64,000 nucleotides of DNA from an uncultured Bacteroidota bacterium (lineage in GTDB: Bacteria; Bacteroidota; Bacteroidia; Bacteroidales; P3), in NCBI GenBank assembly GCA_902784865.1, contig CACZWL010000008.1, positions 1-64,000 of the forward strand, read 5' to 3'. This document shows, in pieces, positions 23,901-33,029 of the stretch (positions within the stretch are counted from its first letter, which is position 1; every line of letters begins with the position of its first letter). A program made the position numbers and the translations under genes. A model generated the notes under the pieces. The model searched no databases. It saw only the letters and a program-made list of their open reading frames with translations, and had not been told where the DNA came from.

Positions 23901-25304
23901 ATGAAGAAACTCGACCGCCTCATACTCCGCTCCTTCATCGGGCCGCTCATCCTCACCTTCACCCTCTCTGTGCTGGTGTTGCTGATGCAGTTCGTCTGGA
24001 AGTATGTCGACGACCTTGTCGGCAAAGGCCTCGAGTTCACTGTCATAGCCGAGCTCCTGCTCTATGCCTCCGCCACTTTTGTCCCCATGGCCCTGCCCAT
24101 CGCCGTCCTCTTTGCCTCGATTATGACCATGGGCAACTTCGGCGAGAAATACGAGCTTGTGGCCATGAAGGCCGGCGGCATCAGCGTCCGACGCGTCATG
24201 ATGCCCATGGCGGTGGTCGTCGTCCTGCTCACAGGCATGGCGTTCTACTTCGCCAACAACGTCATGCCCACGGCCATGCTCAAGTACCGCATGACCCTCT
24301 ACGACATCACCCGCAAGAAGCCCGCCATCAACATACGCCCGGGCGAGTACTATTCCGAGCTCGAGGGCTACGTCATCCGCGTCGGCAGCAAGAGCAAGGA
24401 CGGCCGCATACTCGAGGACATCATCATCTACGACCACTCGCGCGGCGCCGGCGTGCTCAATGTCATCGTGGCCAACAGCGGCGTCATGGAGGCCTCGCCC
24501 GACAACCGCTACCTCCACTTCTCCCTCCGCGACGGCTACTCCTACTCCGAGGAGGTCGGCAACGAGAACAGCGGCCGGCGCCCCTTCACCTCTATCGGCT
24601 TCTCCGAGCAGGTCATCACCTTCGACATATCCTCCTTTGCCTACAACAAGACCAGCGAGGATATCTTCAAGGGCAGCTACCAGATGATGAACATCAACCA
24701 GCTCGACACCGCCATCGCCAAGCTCGAGACCACGTTCGACACCCGCGTCGGGCAGTGCCGTGGCGACGTCACCATGCAGCTCCGCGCGTGGAAACGCCTC
24801 GATTCCACCGCTGTAGGCCAGCAAGGCTCCGTGGACAGCCTGCTCCAGACGCTCCCCGACGCTTCGCGGAGCAGGGCCGTCTCGCTGGCGCGCAACACCG
24901 CGCGCTCTGCCCTGCGCGACGCCAAGATGTATGCCGACATGCTCGAGTCTGACCGCGAGTACATCAACCGCCACCGCATCGAGTGGCAGCGCAAGTTCAC
25001 CCTCTCTGTCGCCTGCCTGCTCCTTTTCCTCATTGGCGCCCCCTTCGGCTCCATAGTCCGCAAGGGCGGCCTCGGCATGCCGCTCGTGGCCTCCGTCGGC
25101 TTCTTCGTGCTCTACTATGTCGTAGGCATGATCAGCGAGAAAGCCGTCCGCGAGTCGGCCCTCGGCCCCGAGGGCATGTGGGTCTCTTCAATCGTCATGC
25201 TCCCCATCGGCATCATCCTCACACTCCAGGCCACCACCGACTCCTCTTTCTTCGACTCCTCCTCCTGGCGAAAGCTCTTCAGGCGGATGCTCGGAAGGAA
25301 GTAA
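23901..25304 (+). CDS. LptF/LptG (YjgP/YjgQ) family LPS-export permease
   Basis: 467 residues. Three N-terminal membrane helices (about 12-120) include YELVAMKAGGIS, the family's cytoplasmic coupling segment, followed by a large periplasmic beta-jellyroll-type domain (about 130-340) and three C-terminal helices (about 360-450, LLFLIGAPFGSIVRKGGLGM). With LptB this family pulls lipopolysaccharide from the inner membrane onto the Lpt bridge. I cannot tell LptF from LptG by eye. It starts 17 bp after rseP and closes the envelope operon; a dispersed repeat module follows its stop codon. Confidence 0.93.
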   Translation: MKKLDRLILRSFIGPLILTFTLSVLVLLMQFVWKYVDDLVGKGLEFTVIAELLLYASATFVPMALPIAVLFASIMTMGNFGEKYELVAMKAGGISVRRVMMPMAVVVVLLTGMAFYFANNVMPTAMLKYRMTLYDITRKKPAINIRPGEYYSELEGYVIRVGSKSKDGRILEDIIIYDHSRGAGVLNVIVANSGVMEASPDNRYLHFSLRDGYSYSEEVGNENSGRRPFTSIGFSEQVITFDISSFAYNKTSEDIFKGSYQMMNINQLDTAIAKLETTFDTRVGQCRGDVTMQLRAWKRLDSTAVGQQGSVDSLLQTLPDASRSRAVSLARNTARSALRDAKMYADMLESDREYINRHRIEWQRKFTLSVACLLLFLIGAPFGSIVRKGGLGMPLVASVGFFVLYYVVGMISEKAVRESALGPEGMWVSSIVMLPIGIILTLQATTDSSFFDSSSWRKLFRRMLGRK

Positions 25305-25323
25305 GTATCCAAAAGTCCCCACC

Positions 25324-25400
25324 GATGGGAAATGATGGGAAAGAGTCGAACTATTCACCTACCAGATACCTACCAGACACCTACCAGACACCTACCAGAT
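25324..25400 (+). repeat. Dispersed repeat module, copy 1 (four 11-bp units)
   Basis: A leader of the form GATGGGAA-A-TGATGGGAA-AGAGTCGAA is followed by four head-to-tail 11-bp units (ACCTACCAGAT or ACCTACCAGAC, 25357-25400). Related copies lie at 33899, 54684 and 59155. No palindrome or coding frame is evident. Confidence 0.85.
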
Positions 25401-25484
25401 GCCCGCCGCCCGACAGCAATTATTCACCTCCGCACAATAAATCCGCCTTTTTTCAGTTAATAGTCTAAAACAAGTTGCAACATT

Positions 25485-27236
25485 ATGGATATCAATACCC
25501 TCAACATCGACGCCTCCGCCAAGCAGAACGCCATGGCTTGGCTCAACGGAGAATACGACGAAGCCACCAAGCAGGCCATCCGCGACATGGCCGATCAGAA
25601 CCCCGCCGAACTCAACGAGAGCTTCTACCGCCACCTCGAGTTCGGCACCGGAGGCCTGCGCGGCATCATGGGCGTAGGCACCAACCGCATGAACCGCTAC
25701 ACCGTCGCCATGGCCACCCAGGGCCTGGCCAACTACACCCGCGCGCAGTTCCCCGGCGAGGCACAGCTCCGCGCCGCCGTCAGCCACGACAGCCGCAACC
25801 ACAGCCGCGAGTTCGCCGAAATCACCGCCAGCGTCCTCGCCGCCAACGGCTTCCACGTCTACCTCTTCGACTCCATGCGCCCCACGCCCGAGCTCAGCTT
25901 CGCCGTCCGCCACTTCCACTGCCACACCGGCGTCATGCTCACCGCCAGCCACAACCCCAAGGAGTACAACGGCTACAAAGCCTACTGGTCCGACGGCTGC
26001 CAGCTCACCGCTCCCCACGACACCGCCGTCATCGACGAGGTGCTCAAAATCAAGGCCGTCTCCGACGTCAAGATGAACGCCCCCGAGGGCAGCATCGAGA
26101 TTATCGGCGAGGAGGTGGACCGCATCTACCTCGACCGCATCGAGAAGAACGCCCTCAACCCCGACCTCATCCGCAAGCACCACGACGTCAAGATAGTCTA
26201 CACCCCACTCCACGGCACCGGCATCACCCTCATCCCCCGCATGCTCAAGCAGCTGGGCTTCACCAACGTCAACGTCGTCGAGGAGCAGGCCGTGCCCGAC
26301 GGCAACTTCCCCACCACCCCCAGCCCCAACCCCGAGGAGAAAGCCGCCATGAGCATGGCCGTCGACCTGGCCAAGCGCATCGATGCCGACATCGTCTTCG
26401 CCTCCGACCCCGACGCCGACCGCGTGGGTGTGGCCGTCAAGCGCCCCGACGGCGAGTGGATGCTCCTCAACGGCAACCAGACCATGTCCGTCCTCTTCTA
26501 CTACATCGTCAAGCAGTGGCAGCAGAAACAGCTCCTCACCGGCAACGAATACATGGTCAAGACCATCGTCACCAGCGAGCTGCCTGCCGACATCGCCACC
26601 CGTGCCGGCATCAAAATCTACGACGTCCTCACCGGCTTCAAGTTCATCGGCGGCAAGATCCGCGAGCTGGAAGGCATCGAGACCTTCATCGCCGGCGGCG
26701 AAGAAAGCTACGGCTACATGATCGGCGACTTCGTGCGCGACAAGGACGCCGTCGCCGCCTGCTCCATGATCGCCGAGATTGCCGCCTGGGCCCGCGAGAA
26801 CGGCAAGACCTTCTTCGACGTGCTGGTGGACATATACAAGGAGTACGGCTTCTACAAGGAAGGCCTCGTCTCCGTCGTCCGCAAGGGCAAGGCCGGCGCC
26901 GAGGAGATACAGCAGATGATGCGCGACTACCGCAGCAATCCCCCCGCCGCCATCTGTGGCGACCCCGTCGTCATGCTCAAAGACTACCAGACCCTCGAGA
27001 GCAAAGACTTGGCTACTGGCCGCATCGAGAAGATAGACCTCCCCAAGAGCAACGTCCTCCAGTTCTTCACCGCCTCCGGCAACAAAGTCACCGTCCGCCC
27101 CAGCGGCACCGAGCCCAAAATCAAATACTACTTCTCGGTCAAAGGCGAACTCTGCTGCCGCGACTGCTTCGACAAGGAGAACGCCGCCCTCGACGCCAAA
27201 ATTGAAGCCATCAAGCAGGACATGCACCTGGTGTAA
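25485..27236 (+). CDS. Phosphoglucomutase/phosphomannomutase family protein
   Basis: 583 residues, the long PgcA/PGM2-type alpha-D-phosphohexomutase. The four domain signatures are intact: GTGGLRGIMG (about 53-62), the phosphoserine loop TASHNPKEYNGYK with the catalytic Ser near residue 150, the metal loop DPDADR near residue 308, the sugar-binding GGEESYG near residue 405 and the phosphate-binding RPSGTEPK near the C-terminus. It interconverts hexose 1- and 6-phosphates (or pentose phosphates) in the cytoplasm. It is monocistronic, ending at a strong terminator; no clear -7 box was found in 25401-25484. Confidence 0.95.
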   Translation: MDINTLNIDASAKQNAMAWLNGEYDEATKQAIRDMADQNPAELNESFYRHLEFGTGGLRGIMGVGTNRMNRYTVAMATQGLANYTRAQFPGEAQLRAAVSHDSRNHSREFAEITASVLAANGFHVYLFDSMRPTPELSFAVRHFHCHTGVMLTASHNPKEYNGYKAYWSDGCQLTAPHDTAVIDEVLKIKAVSDVKMNAPEGSIEIIGEEVDRIYLDRIEKNALNPDLIRKHHDVKIVYTPLHGTGITLIPRMLKQLGFTNVNVVEEQAVPDGNFPTTPSPNPEEKAAMSMAVDLAKRIDADIVFASDPDADRVGVAVKRPDGEWMLLNGNQTMSVLFYYIVKQWQQKQLLTGNEYMVKTIVTSELPADIATRAGIKIYDVLTGFKFIGGKIRELEGIETFIAGGEESYGYMIGDFVRDKDAVAACSMIAEIAAWARENGKTFFDVLVDIYKEYGFYKEGLVSVVRKGKAGAEEIQQMMRDYRSNPPAAICGDPVVMLKDYQTLESKDLATGRIEKIDLPKSNVLQFFTASGNKVTVRPSGTEPKIKYYFSVKGELCCRDCFDKENAALDAKIEAIKQDMHLV

Positions 27237-27260
27237 AACGGTGCGTAGCCCATCCCTCTC

Positions 27261-27297
27261 CCGCCCCCCGCGCCGCAGGCGCGGGGGGCGGCTTTTT
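27261..27297 (+). terminator. Strong intrinsic terminator after the phosphohexomutase
   Basis: Perfect 14-bp GC stem (27261-27274 and 27278-27291) with a three-base loop, then CTTTTT. Confidence 0.95.
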
Positions 27298-27316
27298 CCC
27301 CCCTCCGAAAAAAATT

Positions 27317-27347
27317 TTTGCCACTTTCGGAAATCTTCGTATCTTTG
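27317..27347 (+). promoter_or_regulatory. Promoter of the 219-aa lipoprotein gene
   Basis: TTTG (27317-27320), 19-bp spacer, TATCTTTG (27340-27347). The gene's ATG is 247 bp downstream, so the leader is long; 27348-27594 holds no convincing reading frame and could carry regulatory structure. Confidence 0.85.
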
Positions 27348-27594
27348 CGTTCGCAAACCGACAGCACGGCTTGCCGAAAGAAAGCGCATTTTCGCCTTAT
27401 TCCTATCGTGTAAATCTCGACAATTTACGCTACAACTGCAGAAATTTATATTCATTTTTGCAGGGAAGTCGAGACCCTTACACGAGAAGATAGAGACACA
27501 AATGGATGGCTCCACTTTCTTCGTTGTATTTATCCACCCTGAGCCCGGGAAACCAAAACCGACGAGCCGATGGGATATAACTGGCAAGAAAAGG

Positions 27595-28254
27595 ATGAAA
27601 AGACTGTTTATGATGCTGATGGTTGCCATTCCGCTGGTGTTTGCTGGGTGCAATAAAGAAGAGAATCCGTTTGACGAAGTGGGGAGCGTAGAGGAACTGC
27701 TCAGCTTCAAGACCATTGACGCATGGTACGGAGCCAACCCGGACGATGTGGAGAAGAACCTGGTTCAACTGGGGTTTGTGAAGGGACCAGAGGAAGAGCC
27801 TGATCTCATTGATCTGCCTTACGATGGGGCTGCTTATGTTTTGACAACAGAGACAAAAGAGATTATATGCATTTTGACATTGAAGGATGGGGAAATGCTG
27901 GGAGTGGAGATGATGAAGTTCGAGCCTGTGCATTCGCGAGAAAGTTTTGCGGCCGAGGTGAAACGGCATTTACAGGAGGAGCAAGCGGTTTATTCCGACC
28001 GTGAATGTGTGAAGACTGTAGGCAGCATAGAGTGGGATGACGATAATGATGGAGGGATAGACGGGGGTGACGAGTATGCGACGCATGAGGATTTTGTTGC
28101 CGCATTGGAGAAAACCAACCATGCTTATTTGCAAGGAAGTTTGTACAATACCTACTCCGACATTATAACTGTGGTTATGGCCTCTTATGACACAGCGGAT
28201 GAGAAGCTGCAGCGGATAGTGATTGCGGCAGGGCGTCCTGAGTATTTCATGTAA
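27595..28254 (+). CDS. Putative lipoprotein of unknown function
   Basis: 219 residues from ATG 27595, which is preceded by AAGAAAAGG. The signal peptide ends at a lipobox (LVFAGC, Cys19), then Asn-Lys-Glu. The mature part is acidic, with an EWDDDNDGGIDGGDE patch (about residues 142-157) that resembles a loose calcium-binding loop. I recognise no family. Codon use is less GC-rich than in the neighbouring phosphohexomutase, a possible sign of later acquisition. Longer in-frame extensions upstream overlap the terminator and promoter and are rejected. Confidence 0.75.
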   Translation: MKRLFMMLMVAIPLVFAGCNKEENPFDEVGSVEELLSFKTIDAWYGANPDDVEKNLVQLGFVKGPEEEPDLIDLPYDGAAYVLTTETKEIICILTLKDGEMLGVEMMKFEPVHSRESFAAEVKRHLQEEQAVYSDRECVKTVGSIEWDDDNDGGIDGGDEYATHEDFVAALEKTNHAYLQGSLYNTYSDIITVVMASYDTADEKLQRIVIAAGRPEYFM

Positions 28255-28333
28255 ATGGAACTCTGTGTGGAGTATGTTATGGTTCAATAAGGTGCAGTTT
28301 CCTTGACGCTAGGCACCCTCTGGACAACAATTT

Positions 28334-28376
28334 CCCTCGCGGCGGCACAATATTTTGCGCCGCCGCGGGCTTTTTT
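28334..28376 (+). terminator. Intrinsic terminator after the lipoprotein gene
   Basis: CGCGGCGGC (28338-28346) pairs with GCCGCCGCG across a 13-bp loop and is followed by GGCTTTTTT. Confidence 0.85.
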
Positions 28377-28431
28377 GAAAAAACTTTCTCTGGCGATGCA
28401 ATATTGGAGAAACTAATTCGTTACTATTAGC

Positions 28432-28764
28432 ATGGAACGCAAGTTGATATTCTCGCCGGAGTATGTTGAGTTCGAGCGCCAGGCGGCTCCCAGAACGCAA
28501 GAGAAGCTTCGCTATGCGGCATCGCTGCTCGAGTCGGTGCCCGTGCTGTCCACCCAGTTTGTGAAAAAGCTGGTGAATACCGACTTCTACGAGTTGAGAG
28601 TGAAAGTGGACAACGAGGTCCGCGTAATCCTATTCTCTGCCGATAGCGATAATATCAACACCGCCAGGACCATCGTGTTTCTCAACGGGTTTGTAAAGAA
28701 GAGCACGAAAGACTACAAAAAGGAAATAGAAAAAGCAGTCAAAATAATAAGGAGGATACTATGA
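28432..28764 (+). CDS. higB: HigB/RelE-like toxin (type II toxin-antitoxin)
   Basis: 110 residues with the compact alpha-beta layout of phage-derived Gp49-like/HigB toxins: a basic helical start, then the strand pair DFYELRVKVDNEVRVILFS, then IVFLNGFVKKSTKD-YKKEIEKA, in which the Lys-rich segment after a hydrophobic strand is typical. Such toxins cut mRNA on the ribosome. The gene overlaps the antitoxin by four bases, and toxin-before-antitoxin order is that of HigBA. Assignment rests on motif and context only. Confidence 0.82.
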   Translation: MERKLIFSPEYVEFERQAAPRTQEKLRYAASLLESVPVLSTQFVKKLVNTDFYELRVKVDNEVRVILFSADSDNINTARTIVFLNGFVKKSTKDYKKEIEKAVKIIRRIL

Positions 28765-29117
28765 GCGACACAAGATTTACTGCGGACGAGCTCCAGCGGC
28801 TCCGCAATGTGGACTTCGGCGCCCAGGATGGTTTTGTAGACGGCAGCCGGATGCTGGCCGACAGCATCGGCGAAAAAGGCAGCGAGGAGCGTGACGCATT
28901 CGACGCCAAGGCCATGGCATGGTACTATGGCGAAATTCTCCGCAACAGGCGCAAAGAGTTGCAGCTGACGCAGAAAGAACTGGCCGAGCGCGTGGGCAAA
29001 GAGCGCACCTATATCAACCGTATCGAGAAAGGGGAGACCGACATGCAGCTTTCTTCGTTCCTGCGTATCTCCCAAGCACTTGGCATCCGTTTGAGGATGG
29101 ATGTCAGCATTGCATAA
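28761..29117 (+). CDS. higA: HigA-like antitoxin with XRE-type HTH
   Basis: 118 residues. A helix-turn-helix of the XRE/Cro type covers about residues 58-112 (LRNRRKELQLTQKELAERVG, then TYINRIEKGETDMQLSSFLRI). The first 55 residues are an acidic N-terminal segment that probably wraps the toxin. It should neutralise the HigB-like toxin and repress the operon. It starts with ATGA overlapping the toxin stop. No palindromic operator was obvious upstream of the pair. Confidence 0.85.
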   Translation: MSDTRFTADELQRLRNVDFGAQDGFVDGSRMLADSIGEKGSEERDAFDAKAMAWYYGEILRNRRKELQLTQKELAERVGKERTYINRIEKGETDMQLSSFLRISQALGIRLRMDVSIA

Positions 29118-29138
29118 CAACACACACAAAAATACCCT

Positions 29139-29399
29139 ATGAAACTCAAGAATTTAGGTTGGCAAGCTTTCTTCTCGTTGCTCCTGACCGATGTGGTCGG
29201 CATCGTTATGCTGAAACTGGACATCAAGCTGCGCATTACCCTGTGGGTCTGCGCGCTGGTCTTCGTCATCCTGCTGGTGGTGATGGCCTTCGGGTTGCAC
29301 TCGAAGCTGCTAGCCAAGAAGCGCGAGGACGAGGCCGTCAGCAAGGTGGCCGAGTTGCAGGCACAGGTGAACAAGCAGAAGGATGAACCTGCCAAGTAA
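29139..29399 (+). CDS. Small two-helix membrane protein, unknown function
   Basis: 86 residues. Two membrane helices (about 8-27 and 32-52) are followed by a charged C-terminal helix (55-86, KLLAKKREDEAVSKVAELQA) that could form a coiled coil. No family recognised. It begins 21 bp after higA and its last 17 bases overlap recR in another frame, so it belongs to the recR transcript. The overlap with recR argues that it is a real, translated gene. Confidence 0.65.
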   Translation: MKLKNLGWQAFFSLLLTDVVGIVMLKLDIKLRITLWVCALVFVILLVVMAFGLHSKLLAKKREDEAVSKVAELQAQVNKQKDEPAK

Positions 29400-29997
29400 G
29401 ATACTCGAGGAGGCCGTCGAGCAGCTCTCCACGCTCCCCGGCGTCGGCAAGCGGTCGGCCCTGCGCCACGCCCTCTTCCTGATGAAGGAGGACGAGGTGC
29501 GCGTGCGCGACTTCGCCGAGGCCGTGCTGCGGTTGAAGACCCACCTCCACCGCTGCCGCCACTGCCACAACGTGTCCGACACCGAGGTGTGCCCCATCTG
29601 CGCCTCCGACAAGCGGCAGCGCGGCATCGTCTGCGTGGTGGAGAACGTGCAGGACGTCATGGCGCTGGAGAACACTCAGCAGTACCGCGGCCTCTACCAC
29701 GTGCTGGGCGGCGTCATCTCGCCCATCGACGGCATCGGTGTCTCCGACCTCGAGATTGCCTCGCTCCTGCGCCGCATACAGACCGCCGACCCCGCGCCCG
29801 TCGAGGAGGTCATCCTCGCCCTCCCCACTACCATGGAGGGCGACACCACCAACTACTACCTCAACCGCCAGCTGCAGCCCCTCGGCGTGCGGGTGACCAC
29901 CCTGGCCCGCGGCGTCGCCGTCGGCGACAGCCTCGAGTACGCCGACGAGATCACCCTCGGCCGCTCCATCGCCCACCGCATACCCTTCGAAGGATGA
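29383..29997 (+). CDS. recR: Recombination protein RecR
   Basis: 204 residues, full length. The N-terminal helix-hairpin-helix (LSTLPGVGKRSALRHALFLM) is followed by the zinc finger CRHC-x8-CPIC (about 58-73), then the TOPRIM domain (IVCVVENVQDVMALENT and the Gly-rich HVLGGVISPIDGIG). RecR with RecO loads RecA onto SSB-covered gaps. Its start overlaps the upstream small gene and its stop overlaps the GH3 gene by four bases. Confidence 0.96.
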   Translation: MNLPSKILEEAVEQLSTLPGVGKRSALRHALFLMKEDEVRVRDFAEAVLRLKTHLHRCRHCHNVSDTEVCPICASDKRQRGIVCVVENVQDVMALENTQQYRGLYHVLGGVISPIDGIGVSDLEIASLLRRIQTADPAPVEEVILALPTTMEGDTTNYYLNRQLQPLGVRVTTLARGVAVGDSLEYADEITLGRSIAHRIPFEG

Positions 29998-31172
29998 AAA
30001 CAATACTTTTTATAATAATGGCCCTTATGGCTCTGATGGCCTGCAAAGGGCCGGAGCGCCCCGGCAATCCGGAATCCCCTGGCAATCCGGGATATACCCT
30101 CGACGAGGATATCGGCATGATGCTCCTTGTGGGCTTCCGGGGCACAGAAGTGGACTACAAGAAAAACACCGAGATCATAAGCGCCCTGCGCGACTACCAT
30201 GTGGGGAGCGTGATACTGTTCGACTACGATGTTCCCACCGGCACACGCGGACGCAACATACAGAATGCCGGGCAGCTGAAGAGCCTATGCTCGCAGCTGC
30301 GGTCGGTCGCCACCGTTGACAACCTGCTGATAGGCATCGACCAGGAGGGTGGCAACGTCAGCCGCCTCAGCACCCGCTACGGGTTCCCCCGCATACCGTC
30401 GGCACAGAAATGCGCAGCCATGGGCTACGACACCGTGCGCCACTATGCCGCCCTGACGGGCAAGATGCTCTACGACCTCGGCATCAACCTCGACTTCGCC
30501 CCTGTGGCTGATGTCAACGTCAATCCAGGATGCCCGGTTATAGGCAAGATAGAGCGCAGCTTCTCCGACGACCCGCGGGTGGTGCGTCAGTGCTGCATAA
30601 TATGGAGCCAGGAACTGGCTAACCATCATGTTGTCAGCTGCTGGAAGCACTTCCCTGGACACGGCAGCGCCAGAGGCGACACCCACCAGGGCCTGGTGGA
30701 CGTGACCGACACCTGGCAGCGCAGCGAGCTGGAGCCCTACCGCATGGACAAGGACAACAACTATGCCCCTCCGCTGGACGACCCCGATGCCGGGTTCCTT
30801 TTCGAGCACAGACTACCCGGCATGGTGATGACGGCACACGTAGTGAACCGCCGTCTCGACCCATCGGGCCTTCCGGCATCGCTCTCGCAAAAAATAACAT
30901 CATACCTGCGCGATACGCTCGGCTACGACGGCGTGATAGTCACCGACGACCTGGCCATGGGCGCCATAGTGAGCCAGTACAGCTTCGAAACGGCTGTGCG
31001 CATGGCCGTTATGGCCGGCGCCGACCTGCTGTGTCTGAGCAACAACGGCGGCACCTACGACGAGAACATGGTGCCGCGCGCCGTGAAGGTGATCAAAGAG
31101 ATGGTCGAGAAAGGTGAAGTGAGCGAGGAGCGAATACGGCAGTCGGCCGCAAGGGTGAGGCTGTTGCAATAG
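29994..31172 (+). CDS. Glycoside hydrolase family 3 lipoprotein (NagZ-like)
   Basis: 392 residues. A lipoprotein signal ends at LMAC (Cys17). The GH3 (beta/alpha)8 barrel shows IGIDQEGGNVSRL, NLDFAPVADVNVNP, the KHFPGHGSARGDTHQG loop with the His-Asp pair used as acid/base in NagZ-type enzymes, and VIVTDDLAMGAI with the nucleophile Asp. The expected activity is exo-beta-N-acetylhexosaminidase on peptidoglycan or host glycans at the cell surface or periplasm. It starts by ATGA overlap with recR; translation farther upstream in the same frame is antisense-like noise. Confidence 0.9.
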   Translation: MKTILFIIMALMALMACKGPERPGNPESPGNPGYTLDEDIGMMLLVGFRGTEVDYKKNTEIISALRDYHVGSVILFDYDVPTGTRGRNIQNAGQLKSLCSQLRSVATVDNLLIGIDQEGGNVSRLSTRYGFPRIPSAQKCAAMGYDTVRHYAALTGKMLYDLGINLDFAPVADVNVNPGCPVIGKIERSFSDDPRVVRQCCIIWSQELANHHVVSCWKHFPGHGSARGDTHQGLVDVTDTWQRSELEPYRMDKDNNYAPPLDDPDAGFLFEHRLPGMVMTAHVVNRRLDPSGLPASLSQKITSYLRDTLGYDGVIVTDDLAMGAIVSQYSFETAVRMAVMAGADLLCLSNNGGTYDENMVPRAVKVIKEMVEKGEVSEERIRQSAARVRLLQ

Positions 31173-31187
31173 ACAAACATTGATACT

Positions 31188-31964
31188 ATGAAAGAGATAC
31201 ACGACTTCAAAATCATCCGCCGCGAGCAGCTGGGTCAGCACTATTTCCGCCTCGTGCTCCAGCATGGCGGCACGATGCAGCCCGTGGCACCGGGGCAGTT
31301 TGTAGAGGTTCAGGTGGAGGGCCGTCCCGAGGTGATGCTGCGCCGCCCCATCTCGGTGCACGACGTGGACCAAGAGACAGGTACCATGAGTCTTCTGATA
31401 CAAATCGTCGGCAACGGCACTCGCCGCTTGGCGGAGCTGAGAGAGGGTGACAGCCTCAACCTGGTCTACCCCCTCGGACACGGTTTCAGCACCGACATCG
31501 CCTCCGGCAGCCGTGCCCTGCTTGTGGGCGGCGGCGCCGGCATAGCGCCGCTGTTGCACCTGTCCAAAGTGCTTGGAACCAAAGGGGTACGCCCAACCAT
31601 ACTCCTCGGCGGCCGCACAGCCGACCTGATACCTGTGCGCGACGACTTCGAGCCCTATGGCACCCTGTGCATAGCCACCGACGACGGTTCGCTAGGTCAT
31701 AAAGGACTTGTTATCAGCCATCCAGCATTCGCCGAAAGCTATAACATTATCTACACCTGCGGACCCACGCCGATGATGAAGGCCGTGGCTCGCAGCGCCG
31801 CCGAGCGCGGCATCCGCTGCGAGGTGAGCCTCGAGAACCTCATGGCTTGTGGCGTCGGCGCATGCCTCTGCTGCGTCACAGACACCGACCAGGGGCACCG
31901 CTGCGTCTGCAAGGACGGCCCTGTCTTCGACACGGCTAAAATGGGCAAATGGATGAATGTATGA
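31188..31964 (+). CDS. pyrK: Dihydroorotate dehydrogenase electron-transfer subunit PyrK
   Basis: 258 residues. An FAD-binding ferredoxin-reductase-type barrel (RRPISVHDV near residue 46), the NAD-binding GGGAGIAPLLHL (about 109-120) and a C-terminal [2Fe-2S] cluster loop, with four Cys in LMACGVGACLCC and a later CVCKDGP, are all present. It passes electrons from dihydroorotate via PyrD to NAD. pyrD is next but separated by a 165-bp spacer that is nearly all one palindromic element. Confidence 0.95.
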   Translation: MKEIHDFKIIRREQLGQHYFRLVLQHGGTMQPVAPGQFVEVQVEGRPEVMLRRPISVHDVDQETGTMSLLIQIVGNGTRRLAELREGDSLNLVYPLGHGFSTDIASGSRALLVGGGAGIAPLLHLSKVLGTKGVRPTILLGGRTADLIPVRDDFEPYGTLCIATDDGSLGHKGLVISHPAFAESYNIIYTCGPTPMMKAVARSAAERGIRCEVSLENLMACGVGACLCCVTDTDQGHRCVCKDGPVFDTAKMGKWMNV

Positions 31965-31967
31965 TGG

Positions 31968-32111
31968 AACGGCGAATTATACTAATTATACGAAGCTACG
32001 CAGAACAATTATTAGCGAATTACTCTAATGCTTGCGCAACCGGTGGTATTGCGCTATCATTCGAGTAATTGACCGGAAATCAGCCTGCGGAGCTTCGCTA
32101 AATTCGCCGTT
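31968..32111. mobile_element. 144-bp nested palindromic element between pyrK and pyrD (MITE-like)
   Basis: The ends are perfect 11-bp inverted repeats (AACGGCGAATT 31968-31978 and AATTCGCCGTT 32101-32111). Inside are CGAAGCTACGCAG (31991-32003) with CTGCGGAGCTTCG (32085-32097, one mismatch), AATTACTC (32018-32025) with GAGTAATT (32063-32070), and GCGCAA (32034-32039) with TTGCGC (32049-32054). The whole therefore folds on itself. It begins 3 bp after the pyrK stop. No reading frame is present. Confidence 0.75.
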
Positions 32112-32129
32112 AAAAAAAAAGAAAAGAAT

Positions 32130-33029
32130 ATGTTAGCAGTTAAAGTACATAACCTCAGCCTGAAGAATCCGGTGCTGACCGCCAGCGGCACCTTCGGCTA
32201 TGGCGAGGAGTTCGCCGACTTCATCGACCTCAATCGCCTGGGAGGCTTCGTCGTCAAGGGCACCACCGGCACCCACCGCGAGGGCAACCCCTATCCCCGC
32301 ATGGTGGAGACCCCCTCGGGCATGCTCAACAGCGTCGGCCTTCAAAATGGCGGCGTGGAGAAGTTCTGCTCCGAGGTATATCATAGAATCAAGCACTTAG
32401 ACACCAACATCATCGTCAACGTCAGCGGCTCCAGCATAGAGGAATACTGCTCTGTGGCCGAGCAGATTGATGCCTTGGAGAAGATTCCCGCCATCGAACT
32501 CAATATCAGCTGCCCCAACGTCAAGTGCGGCGGCATGGGCTTCGGCACCAGCCCCGACATGGCGGCCCAGGTGGTCGAGGCCGTGCGCAAGGTGTACCAT
32601 AAGACGCTGATAGTAAAGCTCTCGCCCAACGTTACCAGCATCACCGAGATAGCCAAGGCTGTCGAGGGTGCCGGTGCCGACAGTGTGAGCCTTATCAACA
32701 CCCTGCTGGGTATGGCCATCGACATCGAGCGCCGTCGCCCCGCCATGGCCAACGTCACCGGCGGACTGAGCGGCCCTGCCGTCAAGCCCGTGGCCGTGCG
32801 CATGGTGTGGCAAGTGGCTCATGCCGTGAATATTCCCGTGGTGGGCCTGGGTGGCATCAGCACCGCCGAGGACGCCATCGAGTTCCTCATGGCCGGTGCC
32901 ACGGCCATCGAGGTGGGCACCGCCAACTTCATCGACCCCGCCGTCACCGTCAAGATTATCGACGGCATGGAGCAGTGGTGCAAAAACCATGGAATCAGCG
33001 ACATCAACGAGATTATCGGCATAATATGA
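32130..33029 (+). CDS. pyrD: Dihydroorotate dehydrogenase catalytic subunit PyrD (class 1B)
   Basis: 299 residues. [15 protein letters not shown], the substrate block [24 protein letters not shown] containing the class 1 catalytic Cys, [18 protein letters not shown], and the phosphate-binding [19 protein letters not shown] identify the FMN barrel of the NAD-linked class 1B enzyme, which works with PyrK. It makes orotate in pyrimidine synthesis. Its stop overlaps the ATG of the BadF-type gene. Confidence 0.96.
   Translation: MLAVKVHNLSLKNPVLTASGTFGYGEEFADFIDLNRLGGFVVKGTTGTHREGNPYPRMVETPSGMLNSVGLQNGGVEKFCSEVYHRIKHLDTNIIVNVSGSSIEEYCSVAEQIDALEKIPAIELNISCPNVKCGGMGFGTSPDMAAQVVEAVRKVYHKTLIVKLSPNVTSITEIAKAVEGAGADSVSLINTLLGMAIDIERRRPAMANVTGGLSGPAVKPVAVRMVWQVAHAVNIPVVGLGGISTAEDAIEFLMAGATAIEVGTANFIDPAVTVKIIDGMEQWCKNHGISDINEIIGII

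Noticed and set aside
23898..24974. Minus-strand frame opposite the LptF/G gene
   Set aside because: Shadow; acidic/His/Gly-rich low complexity, no start signal.
25357..25400. 11-bp tandem units as a CRISPR array
   Set aside because: Units are 11 bp with no spacers and no cas genes; dispersed copies elsewhere show it is another repeat class.
27348..27594. Riboswitch in the long leader of the lipoprotein gene
   Set aside because: No known riboswitch motif or convincing conserved hairpin set could be recognised by eye; left as unassigned leader.
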